Below, in pieces: positions 17,394-26,642 of a stretch of 57,315 bases of DNA (positions are counted from its first letter, which is position 1; each line of letters begins with the position of its first letter). The stretch is from positions 1 through 57,315 of the forward strand of contig JADJVG010000014.1 in assembly GCA_016716675.1 (NCBI GenBank), written 5' to 3'. The stretch is from Hyphomicrobium sp. Its GTDB lineage: Bacteria > Pseudomonadota > Alphaproteobacteria > Rhizobiales > Hyphomicrobiaceae. The notes below the pieces were generated by a model. The model was not told where the DNA came from. It saw only the letters and a list, made by a program, of their open reading frames with translations, and searched no databases. A program made the position numbers and the translations under genes.

Positions 17394-18404
17394 ATGACGA
17401 CAAACACTTCTGCCACACGTTACGACATTACCGGCATCGGCAACGCGATCGTCGATATCATCGGCCGCTGCGACGACGGCTATCTGGCCAGCGTTGGCGC
17501 CGCCAAGGGCAGCATGCGCCTCGTCGATGCCGACGACATCGCCAAGATCTATGCGGGCATGGGCCCGGCGGTTGAAATATCGGGTGGCTCGGCTGCCAAT
17601 ACGCTGGCCGGTGTCGCTTCCTTCGGTGGCCGCGGTGGCTTCATCGGTAAGGTGGCCGACGACGAGTTCGGCCGGATCTTTTCGCACGACATCCGCTCGA
17701 TCGGCGTCCGCTTCACCGCAACCCCCGTCAGCGGATCCTTGCCGACATCGCGATCACTCATTCTCGTCACGCCCGATGGCGAGCGAACGATGAATACCTT
17801 CCTTGGCATATCGACCCAATTCGATAACGCGCTTCTCGATCGTGAGCTTATTCGCGACAGCGCTATTCTTTATCTCGAAGGCTATTTGTTCGATCGCGCT
17901 GAAGCGAAAAGCGCGTTTCAAGAAGCAGCAGCTGAAGCCAAGCGCGCGGGCCGCAAAGTTGCGCTAACGTTATCCGATGCCTTTTGCGTTGATCGCCACC
18001 GCGCTGAATTTCTCGCCTTCATTCGCAATGGCGTCGATATCGTTTTCGCCAATGAAAGTGAGATTAAATCGTTATATGAAACGTCGTCATACGATGACGC
18101 CGCAAAGCGCGCGCGCAATGATATCAAGCTTGCTGTTTTGACACGTAGCGCCAAAGGCTCGCACATTTTCAGCGCCGGCGAAGACATCCAAATTGCTGCC
18201 GAACCCATTGCGCAAGTCGTCGACACGACGGGCGCCGGCGATCTCTATGCAGCCGGTTTTCTCTTCGGCATTTCGCAGGGTTTGTCGCTTGAAACATCCG
18301 GCAAATTAGCGAGCATGGCAGCTGCCGAAGTCATCAGTCATATCGGTGCGCGCCCGGCGGTTCCCCTCGATCGTTTGGCACGTGAGAAGGGACTTCTTTC
18401 GTAA
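17394..18404 (+). CDS. PfkB-family carbohydrate/adenosine kinase
   Basis: A 336-residue ribokinase-like enzyme. The first PfkB signature is seen in SGGSAANTLAGVASFGG with GKVADDEFG, and the anion-hole/catalytic signature DTTGAGDLYAAGF holds the base aspartate. The opening YDITGIGNAIVDIIG is the form found in alphaproteobacterial proteins named adenosine kinase; sugar kinases share the pattern, so the substrate is uncertain. It starts about 60 bp after holA and probably has its own transcript. Confidence 0.88.
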   Translation: MTTNTSATRYDITGIGNAIVDIIGRCDDGYLASVGAAKGSMRLVDADDIAKIYAGMGPAVEISGGSAANTLAGVASFGGRGGFIGKVADDEFGRIFSHDIRSIGVRFTATPVSGSLPTSRSLILVTPDGERTMNTFLGISTQFDNALLDRELIRDSAILYLEGYLFDRAEAKSAFQEAAAEAKRAGRKVALTLSDAFCVDRHRAEFLAFIRNGVDIVFANESEIKSLYETSSYDDAAKRARNDIKLAVLTRSAKGSHIFSAGEDIQIAAEPIAQVVDTTGAGDLYAAGFLFGISQGLSLETSGKLASMAAAEVISHIGARPAVPLDRLAREKGLLS

Positions 18405-18618
18405 TTCAATTCTGGCTTTCAATTGGCTCAATTCGAAAGTCACCGCTTAAATCCCGATAACAAGCACTGCCTCGATATCCATACTGAACCTCGTTCAGTT
18501 GCGTAATTGTTACAGCCAATTCCGGGACTATTTCGGCCTGCTATTTAAATTCCCTGGAATTGGCATTCCATTTGGACCAATGTCGTCTCAACGAATCGCT
18601 TCGTTCGAGGTTCGATGA

Positions 18619-18924
18619 ATGGTTGACACTAAAGCCAGGCGTGGACGTCCGATCGGGACGGGTATTGATGACAGCGACCGTATTGCGCGGCTTGCTGAAC
18701 TTCTCAAAACCCAGCCGGATTTGAAGCCGACGACGGCAATTCGCGTTATGGGGTTTTCCGACCCTTCGACGATCCGGCGCTTGCGCGACAAATATAAAGC
18801 GTTCCAAGCCTCGGCCCAAGCATCTGCAATAACTGCGGCGCCCAACACCGCTCCCGGCACGCTCAGAGCGCCCCGGAAGCCGGACGCCGTGCGTTTTGCG
18901 GGATCACCTCAGCTTCTGCGCTGA
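18619..18924 (+). CDS. Small conserved protein with HTH-like segment
   Basis: A 101-residue protein of unknown function. It opens with a basic AT-hook-like RRGRPIGTG, then a helical stretch, DRIARLAELLKTQPDLKPTT, and AIRVMGFSDPSTIRRLRDKY, whose helix-turn-helix look and basic second helix suggest DNA binding. The last third is Ala/Pro-rich and likely disordered. I recall similar short proteins in Rhizobiales without an assigned role. A strong terminator (18973-19002) follows on the same strand and a 214-bp promoter gap precedes it, supporting a real monocistronic gene. The gap 18405-18618 shows nothing else clear. Confidence 0.65.
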   Translation: MVDTKARRGRPIGTGIDDSDRIARLAELLKTQPDLKPTTAIRVMGFSDPSTIRRLRDKYKAFQASAQASAITAAPNTAPGTLRAPRKPDAVRFAGSPQLLR

Positions 18925-18972
18925 GCCCCGCTTTTCTTCCAGCACTCTCCAAAACTTTGCGATGAACTACCA

Positions 18973-19002
18973 GGGCCGCTGCCCCAAGCGGCCCATTTTT
19001 TT
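18973..19002 (+). terminator. Intrinsic terminator of the small HTH-like gene
   Basis: GGGCCGCT (18973-18980) and AGCGGCCC (18987-18994) form an 8-bp stem, followed by A and seven T. It lies 49 bp after the stop at 18924 and faces the end of coaA. Confidence 0.85.
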
Positions 19003-19065
19003 GCCCGCTCCTTGGCTGTTGTCCGCCCGCCGCTTCCGCCGGAATTCTAGCCAGGAATGGCGAAA

Positions 19066-20079
19066 TCAGAGCTTGCGCAGCGCCACCGACTGAACCTTGT
19101 GGTTCCTGGCTTTCTGCAGAATGAGCTGCGCGCGCCGCCGGGTCGGCAGAATGTTCTCTTCCAGGTTCTTCAGGTTGACCGTGTGCCACAGGTTGAGGGC
19201 CATCTGGCGGGCCTCATCGACGCTGACCGTCGCATATTTGTGGAAGTAGGCGCCCGGATCGCGGAACGCCGTCGAACGCAGCCGCAGAAAGCGCGCGACA
19301 TACCAATGCTCGATCACCTCGGGCGCCGCATCGATATAAATCGAGAAATCAATGAAATCCGAAACGAACGGGATAGCCTCCCCGCCCGCCGGCATTTCGG
19401 CCGCCTGCAGAATGTTCAGTCCTTCGATAATCAGAATGTCGGGCTGCCGGATGACGACGTGCTGATTGGGCAGAATATCGTATTGGACGTGCGAATAGAC
19501 CGGCGCCGTCACCTCAGCCAATCCGGATTTTACGTCGCCCAGGAATTGCAACAAACGCTCGGCGTCGAAACTATCAGGGAACCCCTTTCGTCCCATCAGA
19601 CCGCGCTTTTCAAGTTCCGCATTCGGCAGCAGGAAACCATCGGTGGTCAGCAGATCGACGCGCGGATGGTCGGGCCAGCGCGCCAACAGCGCTTTCAGCA
19701 CGCGGGCCGTGGTGCTCTTTCCAACGGCCACCGAGCCGGCGACGCCGATGATGAAAGGGACCTTCACGTCCTTGCGGCCGAGAAATTCGAGCGACACGGC
19801 ATGCAGCTTCTGGGCGGCTGCGACATACAAGTTAAGCAAGCGCGACAGCGGCAGATAGATCTGCTCAACGTCTTCTACCGACAACTCTTCAATGACGCCG
19901 GAGAGCTGTTCGAGTTCGTGTGGCTGCACCGTCATCGGCGTATCGGCGCGCAGCCGCGCCCATTCTTCGCGCGTAAAATTGCGATACGGAGAAAACGCCA
20001 ATTTCGCTGCGACCGCCGCCTCCATGGCCTTTTGGGCCTTACGGGCGCGAACGGCGCGCGCGACCTTGCGCGGCTTCAC
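19066..20079 (-). CDS. coaA: Type I pantothenate kinase
   Basis: A 337-residue bacterial PanK-I, the first and regulated step of coenzyme A synthesis (pantothenate to 4'-phosphopantothenate). FIIGVAGSVAVGKSTTARVL is the P-loop, VDLLTTDGFLLPN and MGRKGFPDSFD are family signatures, and LIIEGLNILQ precedes the substrate region. The GTG start at 20079 overlaps the hisE stop (GTGA), showing translational coupling. CoaE, the last step of the pathway, is also in this window at 35445-36062. Confidence 0.95.
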   Translation of the reverse strand: MKPRKVARAVRARKAQKAMEAAVAAKLAFSPYRNFTREEWARLRADTPMTVQPHELEQLSGVIEELSVEDVEQIYLPLSRLLNLYVAAAQKLHAVSLEFLGRKDVKVPFIIGVAGSVAVGKSTTARVLKALLARWPDHPRVDLLTTDGFLLPNAELEKRGLMGRKGFPDSFDAERLLQFLGDVKSGLAEVTAPVYSHVQYDILPNQHVVIRQPDILIIEGLNILQAAEMPAGGEAIPFVSDFIDFSIYIDAAPEVIEHWYVARFLRLRSTAFRDPGAYFHKYATVSVDEARQMALNLWHTVNLKNLEENILPTRRRAQLILQKARNHKVQSVALRKL

Positions 20080-20408
20080 GGGCCTGTCCGCATACGCGCG
20101 GCTTTCTCTTCAAGGCCTGAGGTTCCCATGCGCCCCTCAAGAATGGCCATCACATCTGCCAAGGCGATGCGGTGTGCTTCCAGCAAAACGAGCAAGTGGT
20201 AGAGCGTGTCGGCTGCTTCCGCTTTGATGTGTTCGACATCTTTGCCGACGCCAGCGATGACGGTTTCGACTGCTTCTTCACCGAACTTTTTGGCGCAGCG
20301 CTCAGGCCCCGCGTCGAGAAGCTGCCGGGTGTATGACTTGTTGCCATCGCCCTGACGCCGCGAGGCGATCACCGCCGCCAGCCGCGCAAGGGTATCGTGC
20401 TCGCTCAT
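20076..20408 (-). CDS. hisE: Phosphoribosyl-ATP pyrophosphatase HisE
   Basis: A 110-residue enzyme of the second step of histidine synthesis (PR-ATP to PR-AMP). KSYTRQLLDAGPERCAKKFG and EEAVETVIA carry the MazG-like metal-binding acidic residues, and EAADTLYHLLVLL is the second acidic helix. I chose ATG 20408 (MSEHDTLARL); an in-frame start at 20447 adds only unconserved residues. In many Rhizobiales hisE-coaA closes the hisBHAF operon, but here the upstream neighbour is the 3' end of parB, so the pair is detached from other his genes within view. Confidence 0.92.
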   Translation of the reverse strand: MSEHDTLARLAAVIASRRQGDGNKSYTRQLLDAGPERCAKKFGEEAVETVIAGVGKDVEHIKAEAADTLYHLLVLLEAHRIALADVMAILEGRMGTSGLEEKAARMRTGP

Positions 20409-20600
20409 GTTGTAGAGACCTGTCTTGTCTTGCGACGCGACCCGCAAACGGTCCGCGCTTCACGGCCACACCACCAAGTGCAGCCGCGGCCGTCAAGCAT
20501 ACCTTATGGGTATTATCAATTTTTCAGACCGGCCCCCGGGTTCCCTGGTCTGATTTCCGGGTCCAATTCCCTGGTACACGACGAAACCCGGCGAACCGGC

Positions 20601-21478
20601 TCAACCGCCGCCAAGGCGCTGGCGGATGTAATCGAGCTGATCGAAGTTGCCGAACTTGATGATCAGCTGACCACTTCACCGACGCCGCGCTTAATCTCGA
20701 CCTTCAAACCGAGGAGATCGGCGAGCTCTTTTTCAAACGCTTTGGTGTCGGGATCCTTTTCGCGGACCTTCTTGCTTAGGCCCGGCGAGTCGGGTTCGCC
20801 GCGGCCCTGCACAAGCGCCTCGACCTCACGCACGTTCATCTGCTCCGTCACGATTCGCTGCGCCAGCGTCTCGGCGTCTTCTCTGCCGATCAGCGCGCGG
20901 GCGTGCCCTGCCGTTAGCGCACCTTGCTGAACCAGAGTCTGCACACCCTCAGGCAGCTTCAACAGCCGCAAGGTATTGGCGACATGGCTGCGGCTTTTGC
21001 CGATGATCTCGGAAAGCTGCTCCTGATTGTACTCAAACCGCTCGATCAGATCGCGGTATCCCGACGCTTCTTCGATCGCGTTCAAATCCTGGCGCTGAAC
21101 GTTCTCGATGATCGCGAGTTCGAGCATCTCCTTATCGGTCAGTTCGCGCACGATGACCGGCACCGTATGGATGCCGGCCTTCAGCGACGCGCGCCAGCGG
21201 CGTTCGCCGGCGACGATCTCGAACGCACCTGCCGTCTGCGGGCTGGGGCGCACGATGATCGGCTGCACGAGACCCTTGGTGCGGATCGACTCGGCAAGTT
21301 CAGCCAGTTCCTCGTCGCGGAAATCCTTGCGCGGATTGAGTGGGCTCGAGCGCACCTGCGCGATCGCCACCATCCGCTGTTCGCCCTCGGGCGGAAGCCG
21401 ACCGCCATTCGACGACGGTTCACCAATCAACGAGGCGAGGCCCCGGCCCAGACGGCTTTTTGGCAAGGCGGAATTCAT
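20601..21478 (-). CDS. parB: Chromosome partitioning protein ParB, frameshifted near the C-terminus
   Basis: CTP-dependent clamp that loads at parS and spreads on DNA for chromosome segregation. LGRGLASLIG starts it, NPRKDF and GLVQPIIVR lead into the CTP-binding motif GERRWRA, and the HTH KSRSHVANTLRLLKLP recognises parS. The first frame stops at 20663 after EIKRGVGEVVS, but the next frame gives QLIIKFGNFDQLDYIRQRLG and a stop at 20601, the normal dimerisation domain. The whole is 3n+2, so one base is missing near 20680-20690; the intact protein would have about 292 residues. It lies 78 bp after parA in one operon. Confidence 0.93.
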
Positions 21479-21556
21479 GGGTTTCGCGTTTCCCTTGTAT
21501 GCTTTTTCTGTCTTTGACTGACGCGACTCGATGGATCAACTCAACGGAGCAACTCG

Positions 21557-22441
21557 TTAGGCGGCTTTGAACCGGCGTTCCCGCTCGATGATTTCCGTCG
21601 CCAAGCGGATGTAGGCTTGGCTGCCAGCGCAATCATAATCGTAGAGCAGAATCGGTTTGCCGTGCGACGGCGCTTCGGCAACGCGCGTATTGCGCGGAAT
21701 AACGGTCTCGTAGACCTTCGGTCCGAAGAACGCGCGGACGTTTTCTGCGACCTCGCGCGACAGCGACGTGCGCTGGTCGTGCATCGTCAAAACGACGCCC
21801 TGAATTTCAAGCTGCGGATTGAGCGTCGCGCGGATCTGATCGATTGTATCCTTCAACTGCGAAATACCTTCCAGCGCGAAGAACTCGCACTGCACCGGCA
21901 CCAGCACGGCGTGCGCCGCGCTCATCGCGTTCAAGGTCAACACGTTCAGCGACGGCGGACAGTCGATCAGCACATAAGAAAAGGGCGTGTCCTGCGGACG
22001 CGACCGCTGCTGGCCGATCAAAGCCGAAACCGCGTCGCGCAGCTTGAACGGCCGCGTGCCATCATTCGCAAGGGCGGCTTCGACACCGACCAGATCATTG
22101 TTAGCGGGCACGACATAAAGGCCGGGCACGGCGGTTGCGAGACTTGCCTCGAGCAACGACGATTCGCCGACCAGCACGTCATAAGATGTGCGCACGCGCG
22201 CTTCCGGCGCAATGCCAAGACCCGTCGAGGCGTTACCCTGCGGGTCGAGATCGAGCACGAGCACGCGCTCTCCGACGGCGGCGAGCGCCGTGCCGAGGTT
22301 GATGGCGGTCGTCGTTTTGCCGACGCCACCCTTTTGATTCGCGATCGAAATGACGCGCGGTCCGCCGAACGACCCAGCAGCGCCACCCATTCCAGAAACA
22401 TAGCCGGCCACGGGCCTAGCCCTCCGCTCTGAATGATTCAA
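21557..22441 (-). CDS. parA: Chromosome partitioning ATPase ParA (Soj)
   Basis: A 294-residue Walker-type ATPase that binds DNA and drives ParB-parS separation. The deviant Walker A NQKGGVGKTTT lies at about residues 36-46, the A' and B motifs in LVLDLDPQGNASTG and YVLIDCPPSLNVLT. The C-terminal helix with EIIERERRFKAA fits. The first 27 residues before PRVISIANQ are poorly conserved, so the start could be later. The order parB-parA-rsmG-mnmG-mnmE on one strand is the classical origin-proximal operon of alphaproteobacteria. Confidence 0.97.
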   Translation of the reverse strand: MNHSERRARPVAGYVSGMGGAAGSFGGPRVISIANQKGGVGKTTTAINLGTALAAVGERVLVLDLDPQGNASTGLGIAPEARVRTSYDVLVGESSLLEASLATAVPGLYVVPANNDLVGVEAALANDGTRPFKLRDAVSALIGQQRSRPQDTPFSYVLIDCPPSLNVLTLNAMSAAHAVLVPVQCEFFALEGISQLKDTIDQIRATLNPQLEIQGVVLTMHDQRTSLSREVAENVRAFFGPKVYETVIPRNTRVAEAPSHGKPILLYDYDCAGSQAYIRLATEIIERERRFKAA

Positions 22442-22493
22442 CGCCAGGAACTAAAAAACGTCGAGATACGAAAACGTCTAAGCAACGCATCGC

Positions 22494-23169
22494 CTAGGCT
22501 TTGGCACGCAACCCGCTGAGCTTCACGATGCGGGCATCCGCATCGGTCACACTCGGAAACAAAACGGCTTCGAAGTCCCAGTCCCGCTTTGCTTCGTCGA
22601 GTTCAGCAGCGACCTCGCGGCCCTTCAAGAACAATCCGACGGTCGCGGGTCCAAAATACGGCGCAACCCAAGACGCAAGGCGCGGCATGGGCGCTAAGGC
22701 CCGTGCCGTGACGCAATTAACCCCCCACCTTAGCAGCTGTTTGCGGAAGTTCGATCCTCGCCGTGACGATCTCCACAGCAACTCCGGACTGGCGGGCCAC
22801 TTCTCTGAGGAACGCCGCCTTCCGGGTATCGCTTTCGACCAGCGTGTGATGGCTTCCGCCGCGCTCGGCATTAAGGATCGCGAGCACGAGGCCCGGAAAC
22901 CCGGCGCCGGAGCCGAAATCGACGTAGCGAGCCGCTGCGCCAACCGTCGGTTCGACCTGTTGTGGCGTGTGCCGGATCAATTGGGCGCTGTCAGCAAAGT
23001 GCCGGTGCCAGACGTCGTTAACCGTACTTGGGGCAACAAGGTTAATGGTCTTCTGCCAAAGCCTCAGCAGGGCGGCGTAAGTCTCGAACCGGTCGAGGGT
23101 TTCACGTGAAACCCCGAACGCGGCCTGAAATGCCTTGGGGCCATCGATGTGCTGGATCCCGGCCGGCAT
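22494..23169 (-). CDS. rsmG: 16S rRNA m7G527 methyltransferase RsmG, frameshifted
   Basis: SAM-dependent enzyme (GidB) methylating G527 of 16S rRNA. TINLVAPSTVNDVWHRHFADSAQL and YVDFGSGAGFPGLVLA (SAM site) are in the first frame, which ends KVGG-stop at 22717. The next frame continues NCVTARALAPMPRL to a stop at 22494. The length is 3n+1, and the break sits in a run of six G (about 22722-22731), so one extra base in a homopolymer is the simplest cause. The ATG at 23169 overlaps the mnmG stop (TGATG). A parS-like palindrome lies inside its 5' part. Confidence 0.92.
23098..23113. promoter_or_regulatory. parS site 1
   Basis: GGTTTCACGTGAAACC, a perfect 16-bp palindrome, matches the parS consensus TGTTTCACGTGAAACA at 14 of 16 positions. 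It lies within rsmG, about 0.7 kb from parA, and is the best of three sites in the window. Confidence 0.88.
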
Positions 23170-25048
23170 CAGGCGGACTTGCGGGCGGCGCTGGCAGCCT
23201 TGAGATGGCCGAGCAGGACGAGGATCGCCGCCGGCGTCATACCCTCAAGACGGGCCGCCTGGGCAATGGTCGATGGCCGGTGGCGGGCCAGCTTCTGGCG
23301 GACTTCGGCCGACAGGCTCGGCATCGCGGCATAATCGAAATCAGCCGGAATGGTGATTGCCTCGTCGCGGCGGAGCGCCAACACGTCCTCATCCTGGCGA
23401 CGGACATAGGCCGCGTAACGGGCATCGACTTCGAGCTGCCGGGCCGTAGCACCCGGCAAATTGCCAAGTTCCGGCCAGATGGCCACAAGGCGCGCCAGAT
23501 CAATTTCCGGATGGGCCAACAGATCGAACGCCGAGCGGCGCTTGCCGTCGCGGTTCAGGTTCGGTTGGCCATGCCCGCCGCCTCCGAGGGCGTTATATTG
23601 AGTTGGTTCAGCAAGTTAAGGCCGTCGCGGAGGGCCTCGGCCTTGGCCGTGTAGGCGGCCGCGCGGGCGCTGCCGACGACGCCCAGTTTCATGCCCTCGG
23701 GCGTCAGGCGCTGGTCGGCATTGTCCGCCCGCAACTTCAAGCGGAACTCGGCCCGCGAGGTAAACATGCGATACGGCTCCGAGACCCCGCGCGTCACGAG
23801 ATCGTCGATCATCACGCCCAAATAGCCATCGGTGCGCGAAACGGCGAAATCGGCGGCCCCACCGCCAGCGCGCCGGGCGGCATTGATACCTGCCGCCAAA
23901 CCCTGGGCGCCAGCCTCTTCATACCCCGTGGTGCCGTTGATCTGGCCGGCCAGGAACAGTCCCGGCATCCGCTTCACCTCAAGCGCCTGGGTCAGCTCGC
24001 GGGGATCGACATAGTCATATTCGATCGCATAGCCCGGACGCAGGATGACGACGTTCTCCAGCCCCGGCATAGTCTTGAGGAAGGCCGCTTGGACCTCGAC
24101 CGGCAGAGACGTCGAAACGCCATTGGGATAGATCGTGTCGTCGTCGAGGCCCTCTGGCTCCAGAAACACTTGGTGCGATGACCGGTCGGCGAAGCGCACG
24201 ACCTTGTCTTCGATCGACGGGCAATAGCGGGGACCAACGCTGCCGATCTGCCCGGAATACATCGGCGAGCGGTCGAGGTTGGCGCGGATGATGTCGTGGG
24301 TCGCGGCCGTCGTATGGGTGATCCCACAGGCGATCTGGGGCGTGGTGATGCGCTCGGTTAGGAACGAGAAGGGCACCGGATCGGCATCCGCCGCCTGCAT
24401 TTCGAGCCCCGACCAGTCAATACTCTTGCCGGCGAGGCGGGCGGGTGTCCCAGTCTTCAGGCGGCCGAGCGCCAGACCCAGCGCATACAGCCGGTCGGAG
24501 AGTTTGAGCGCGGGAGCCTCGCCAGCGCGCCCCGCTGGGATCTTCTGCTCGCCCATATGGATCAGGCCGTTCAAGAACGTGCCGGTCGTCAGAACCACGG
24601 CTCCAGCGGCGAGCCTACGGCCGTCACCGGTGATGACGCCCGCCACCCGCTCTCCAGCCGCAACGATCAGGTCCTCGACCCCGCCTTCGATGACGGTGAG
24701 GTTGGCGGTCTCAGCGATCGCGGCCTGCATCGCCAGACGATAGAGCTTGCGGTCGGCTTGCGTCCGGGGGCCATGCACCGCCGGGCCCTTGGAGCGGTTG
24801 AGCAGGCGAAACTGGATCCCCGCCTGATCTGCGACCCGGCCCATCAGGCCGTCGAGCGCGTCGATCTCGCGAACCAGATGACCCTTGCCCAGCCCGCCGA
24901 TGGCCGGGTTGCAGGACATTTCACCGATCGTGGTTGCCGAGTGCGTGATGAGCGCGGTCTTGGCACCCATGCGCGCCGCCGCTGCCGCCGCCTCGCATCC
25001 CGCGTGGCCGCCGCCGACAACGATAACGTCAAAATGCGTGCTGGCCAT
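23169..25048 (-). CDS. mnmG: tRNA uridine-5-carboxymethylaminomethyl modification enzyme MnmG, frameshifted
   Basis: FAD enzyme (GidA) that with MnmE installs cmnm5 on U34 of several tRNAs. VIVVGGGHAGCEAAAAAARMG is the FAD-binding start, MSCNPAIGGLGKGHLVREID and GPRTQADRKLYRLAMQ are family signatures, and LFLAGQINGTTGYEEA follows. The first frame ends MANRT-stop at 23555; the next carries NLNRDGKRRSAFDLLAHPE and ends at 23169. The length is 3n+2, one base missing near 23570, and would give about 626 residues, the normal size. MnmE lies 141 bp upstream; that gap shows no gene. Confidence 0.94.
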
Positions 25049-25189
25049 GCGGCCTCGCCTATCCTCTGAAACAGGGGGAACGGCCGCGACACTACCTGAG
25101 ACGGGTCAGAACTTCCAGGCGCATGCCGTCGCGATGCCCGCCACGCGACCAGTTATGCCAGCCATGGCTGATCCGACCGCAGGACCCGC

Positions 25190-26587
25190 TCACTTGCCGA
25201 TGCAGAAGCTCGAGAAGATCTTGCCGAGCACGTCCTCAACGTCGACGCGGCCGGTGATGCGCCCGAGCGCATGGGCGGCCTGGCGGACATCTTCGGCGCG
25301 CAGTTCGAGGTGGTCGGCTGGACCCTCTATAAAGGTGGCGAGGCTGGCCGCCGCCTGCTGCAACTGGGTCCGGTGGCGCGCGCGGGCCACCGCCGGGGTA
25401 TCGGCATCGACGGCCATGGCAACGCGCGCCCGTGCGGCAATCAACCGGATCAGCTCGTCCATCCCAGCGCCGGTCTTGGTGGAGATGGCCAGCGTCGAGG
25501 TCGCACGGGTCAGGGTTGCCAAGGCCGGGAGGGCAAGGGTCGAGGCTGCCGGTTCGCCCCTTGACGCCGTCGCCGCCGACTCGCCTTCGACCGGCAACGC
25601 CAGATCCGATTTGGTGCGGATGGCAAATAAAGTTTCACGTGAAATTTCATTTGGCGGCGAATCGAGTCCGGTTTCCGTGAGCCAGAGGGCCAGGTTGGCC
25701 GCGCGGGCTGCCATCAAACTGCGCCGGATGCCCTCTTGCTCGATACGCCCTTCCGTATCGCGAATTCCGGCGGTGTCCGACACGATCACCGGATAGCCGT
25801 CCAGGTCGAGCCGCACTTCGATGACGTCGCGCGTGGTGCCGGCTTCCTCGGACACGATGGCCGCGTCGCGCCGGGCCAGTGCGTTGAGGAGGCTCGACTT
25901 GCCGGCATTGGGGGCGCCCAGCAAAGCGACGCGAAACCCGTCGCGCAGGATTTCGCCACGGTGGCCGTCGTTGAGGTGGCGCGCGATCTCGTCGGCGAGC
26001 CTCCTAGCCCGCGACCGCGCCGCCTCAAACGACGACGCCGAGACGTCGCTCTCATCGGAAAAGTCGATGGCCGCTTCGGTCAGAGCCGCGATTTCGATAA
26101 GGCGCGTGCGCCAACCGTCGTAGAGTGTGGAAAGCACACCGCTCGCTGCCAGGGCCCCCCGGCGCTGGGCGTCGGTTTCCGCATCCACGAGGTCCGCGAG
26201 ATTTTCGACTTCGACCAGATCGAGTTTGCCGTTGTTGAAGGCGCGACGGACGAACTCACCCGGTTCAGCCATCCGGCAGCCCGGAATCGTCGCCAAGGCA
26301 TCCAGAGTGGCGCGCACGACAGCCCGTCCCCCATGAAGCTGGAACTCAACCACGTCTTCGCCCGTTTCACTCATTGGGGCCGCAAAGAACACGACGACGG
26401 CGCGGTCCAGCAACTCCCGGGTATGGGGATGGATGATGCGCCGGAACGCGACCCGGCGATCCAACACGTCGGGTGCGGACATGGTGGCCATTACGCCGCG
26501 TACCTCAGGGCCGGAAATACGAATGACGGCGACACCGGATTTGCCTAGTCCGCTTGAGAGGGCGAAAATGGTCGTTTCGTCTGCCAT
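25190..26587 (-). CDS. mnmE: tRNA modification GTPase MnmE
   Basis: A 465-residue GTPase (TrmE) partner of MnmG. The N-terminal formyl-THF-binding domain starts with TIFALSSGLGKSGVAVIRISG; the G domain shows G1 GAPNAGKSS near residue 222, G3 DTAGIRDTEG and G4 TKSDL; the C-terminus FCIGK carries the conserved catalytic cysteine. The insertion EGESAATASRGEPAAS after G4 is a small variable loop. A parS-like core lies inside the gene at 25633-25644. Confidence 0.97.
   Translation of the reverse strand: MADETTIFALSSGLGKSGVAVIRISGPEVRGVMATMSAPDVLDRRVAFRRIIHPHTRELLDRAVVVFFAAPMSETGEDVVEFQLHGGRAVVRATLDALATIPGCRMAEPGEFVRRAFNNGKLDLVEVENLADLVDAETDAQRRGALAASGVLSTLYDGWRTRLIEIAALTEAAIDFSDESDVSASSFEAARSRARRLADEIARHLNDGHRGEILRDGFRVALLGAPNAGKSSLLNALARRDAAIVSEEAGTTRDVIEVRLDLDGYPVIVSDTAGIRDTEGRIEQEGIRRSLMAARAANLALWLTETGLDSPPNEISRETLFAIRTKSDLALPVEGESAATASRGEPAASTLALPALATLTRATSTLAISTKTGAGMDELIRLIAARARVAMAVDADTPAVARARHRTQLQQAAASLATFIEGPADHLELRAEDVRQAAHALGRITGRVDVEDVLGKIFSSFCIGK
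25631..25646. promoter_or_regulatory. parS site 2
   Basis: AGTTTCACGTGAAATT contains the perfect 12-bp core TTTCACGTGAAA and matches the 16-bp parS consensus at 13 positions. It lies inside the mnmE coding region. Confidence 0.78.
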
Positions 26588-26642
26588 GGAGTTCGCGTAC
26601 CCCTAGTTGAAATGAACTGTAACCCTATCTAGCGGAACCCTA

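Noticed and set aside
21617..22432. 271-codon plus-strand open frame
   Set aside because: Antisense to parA, which is complete and well conserved; a shadow frame.
25736..26548. 270-codon plus-strand open frame
   Set aside because: Antisense to mnmE, which carries all GTPase motifs; a shadow frame.
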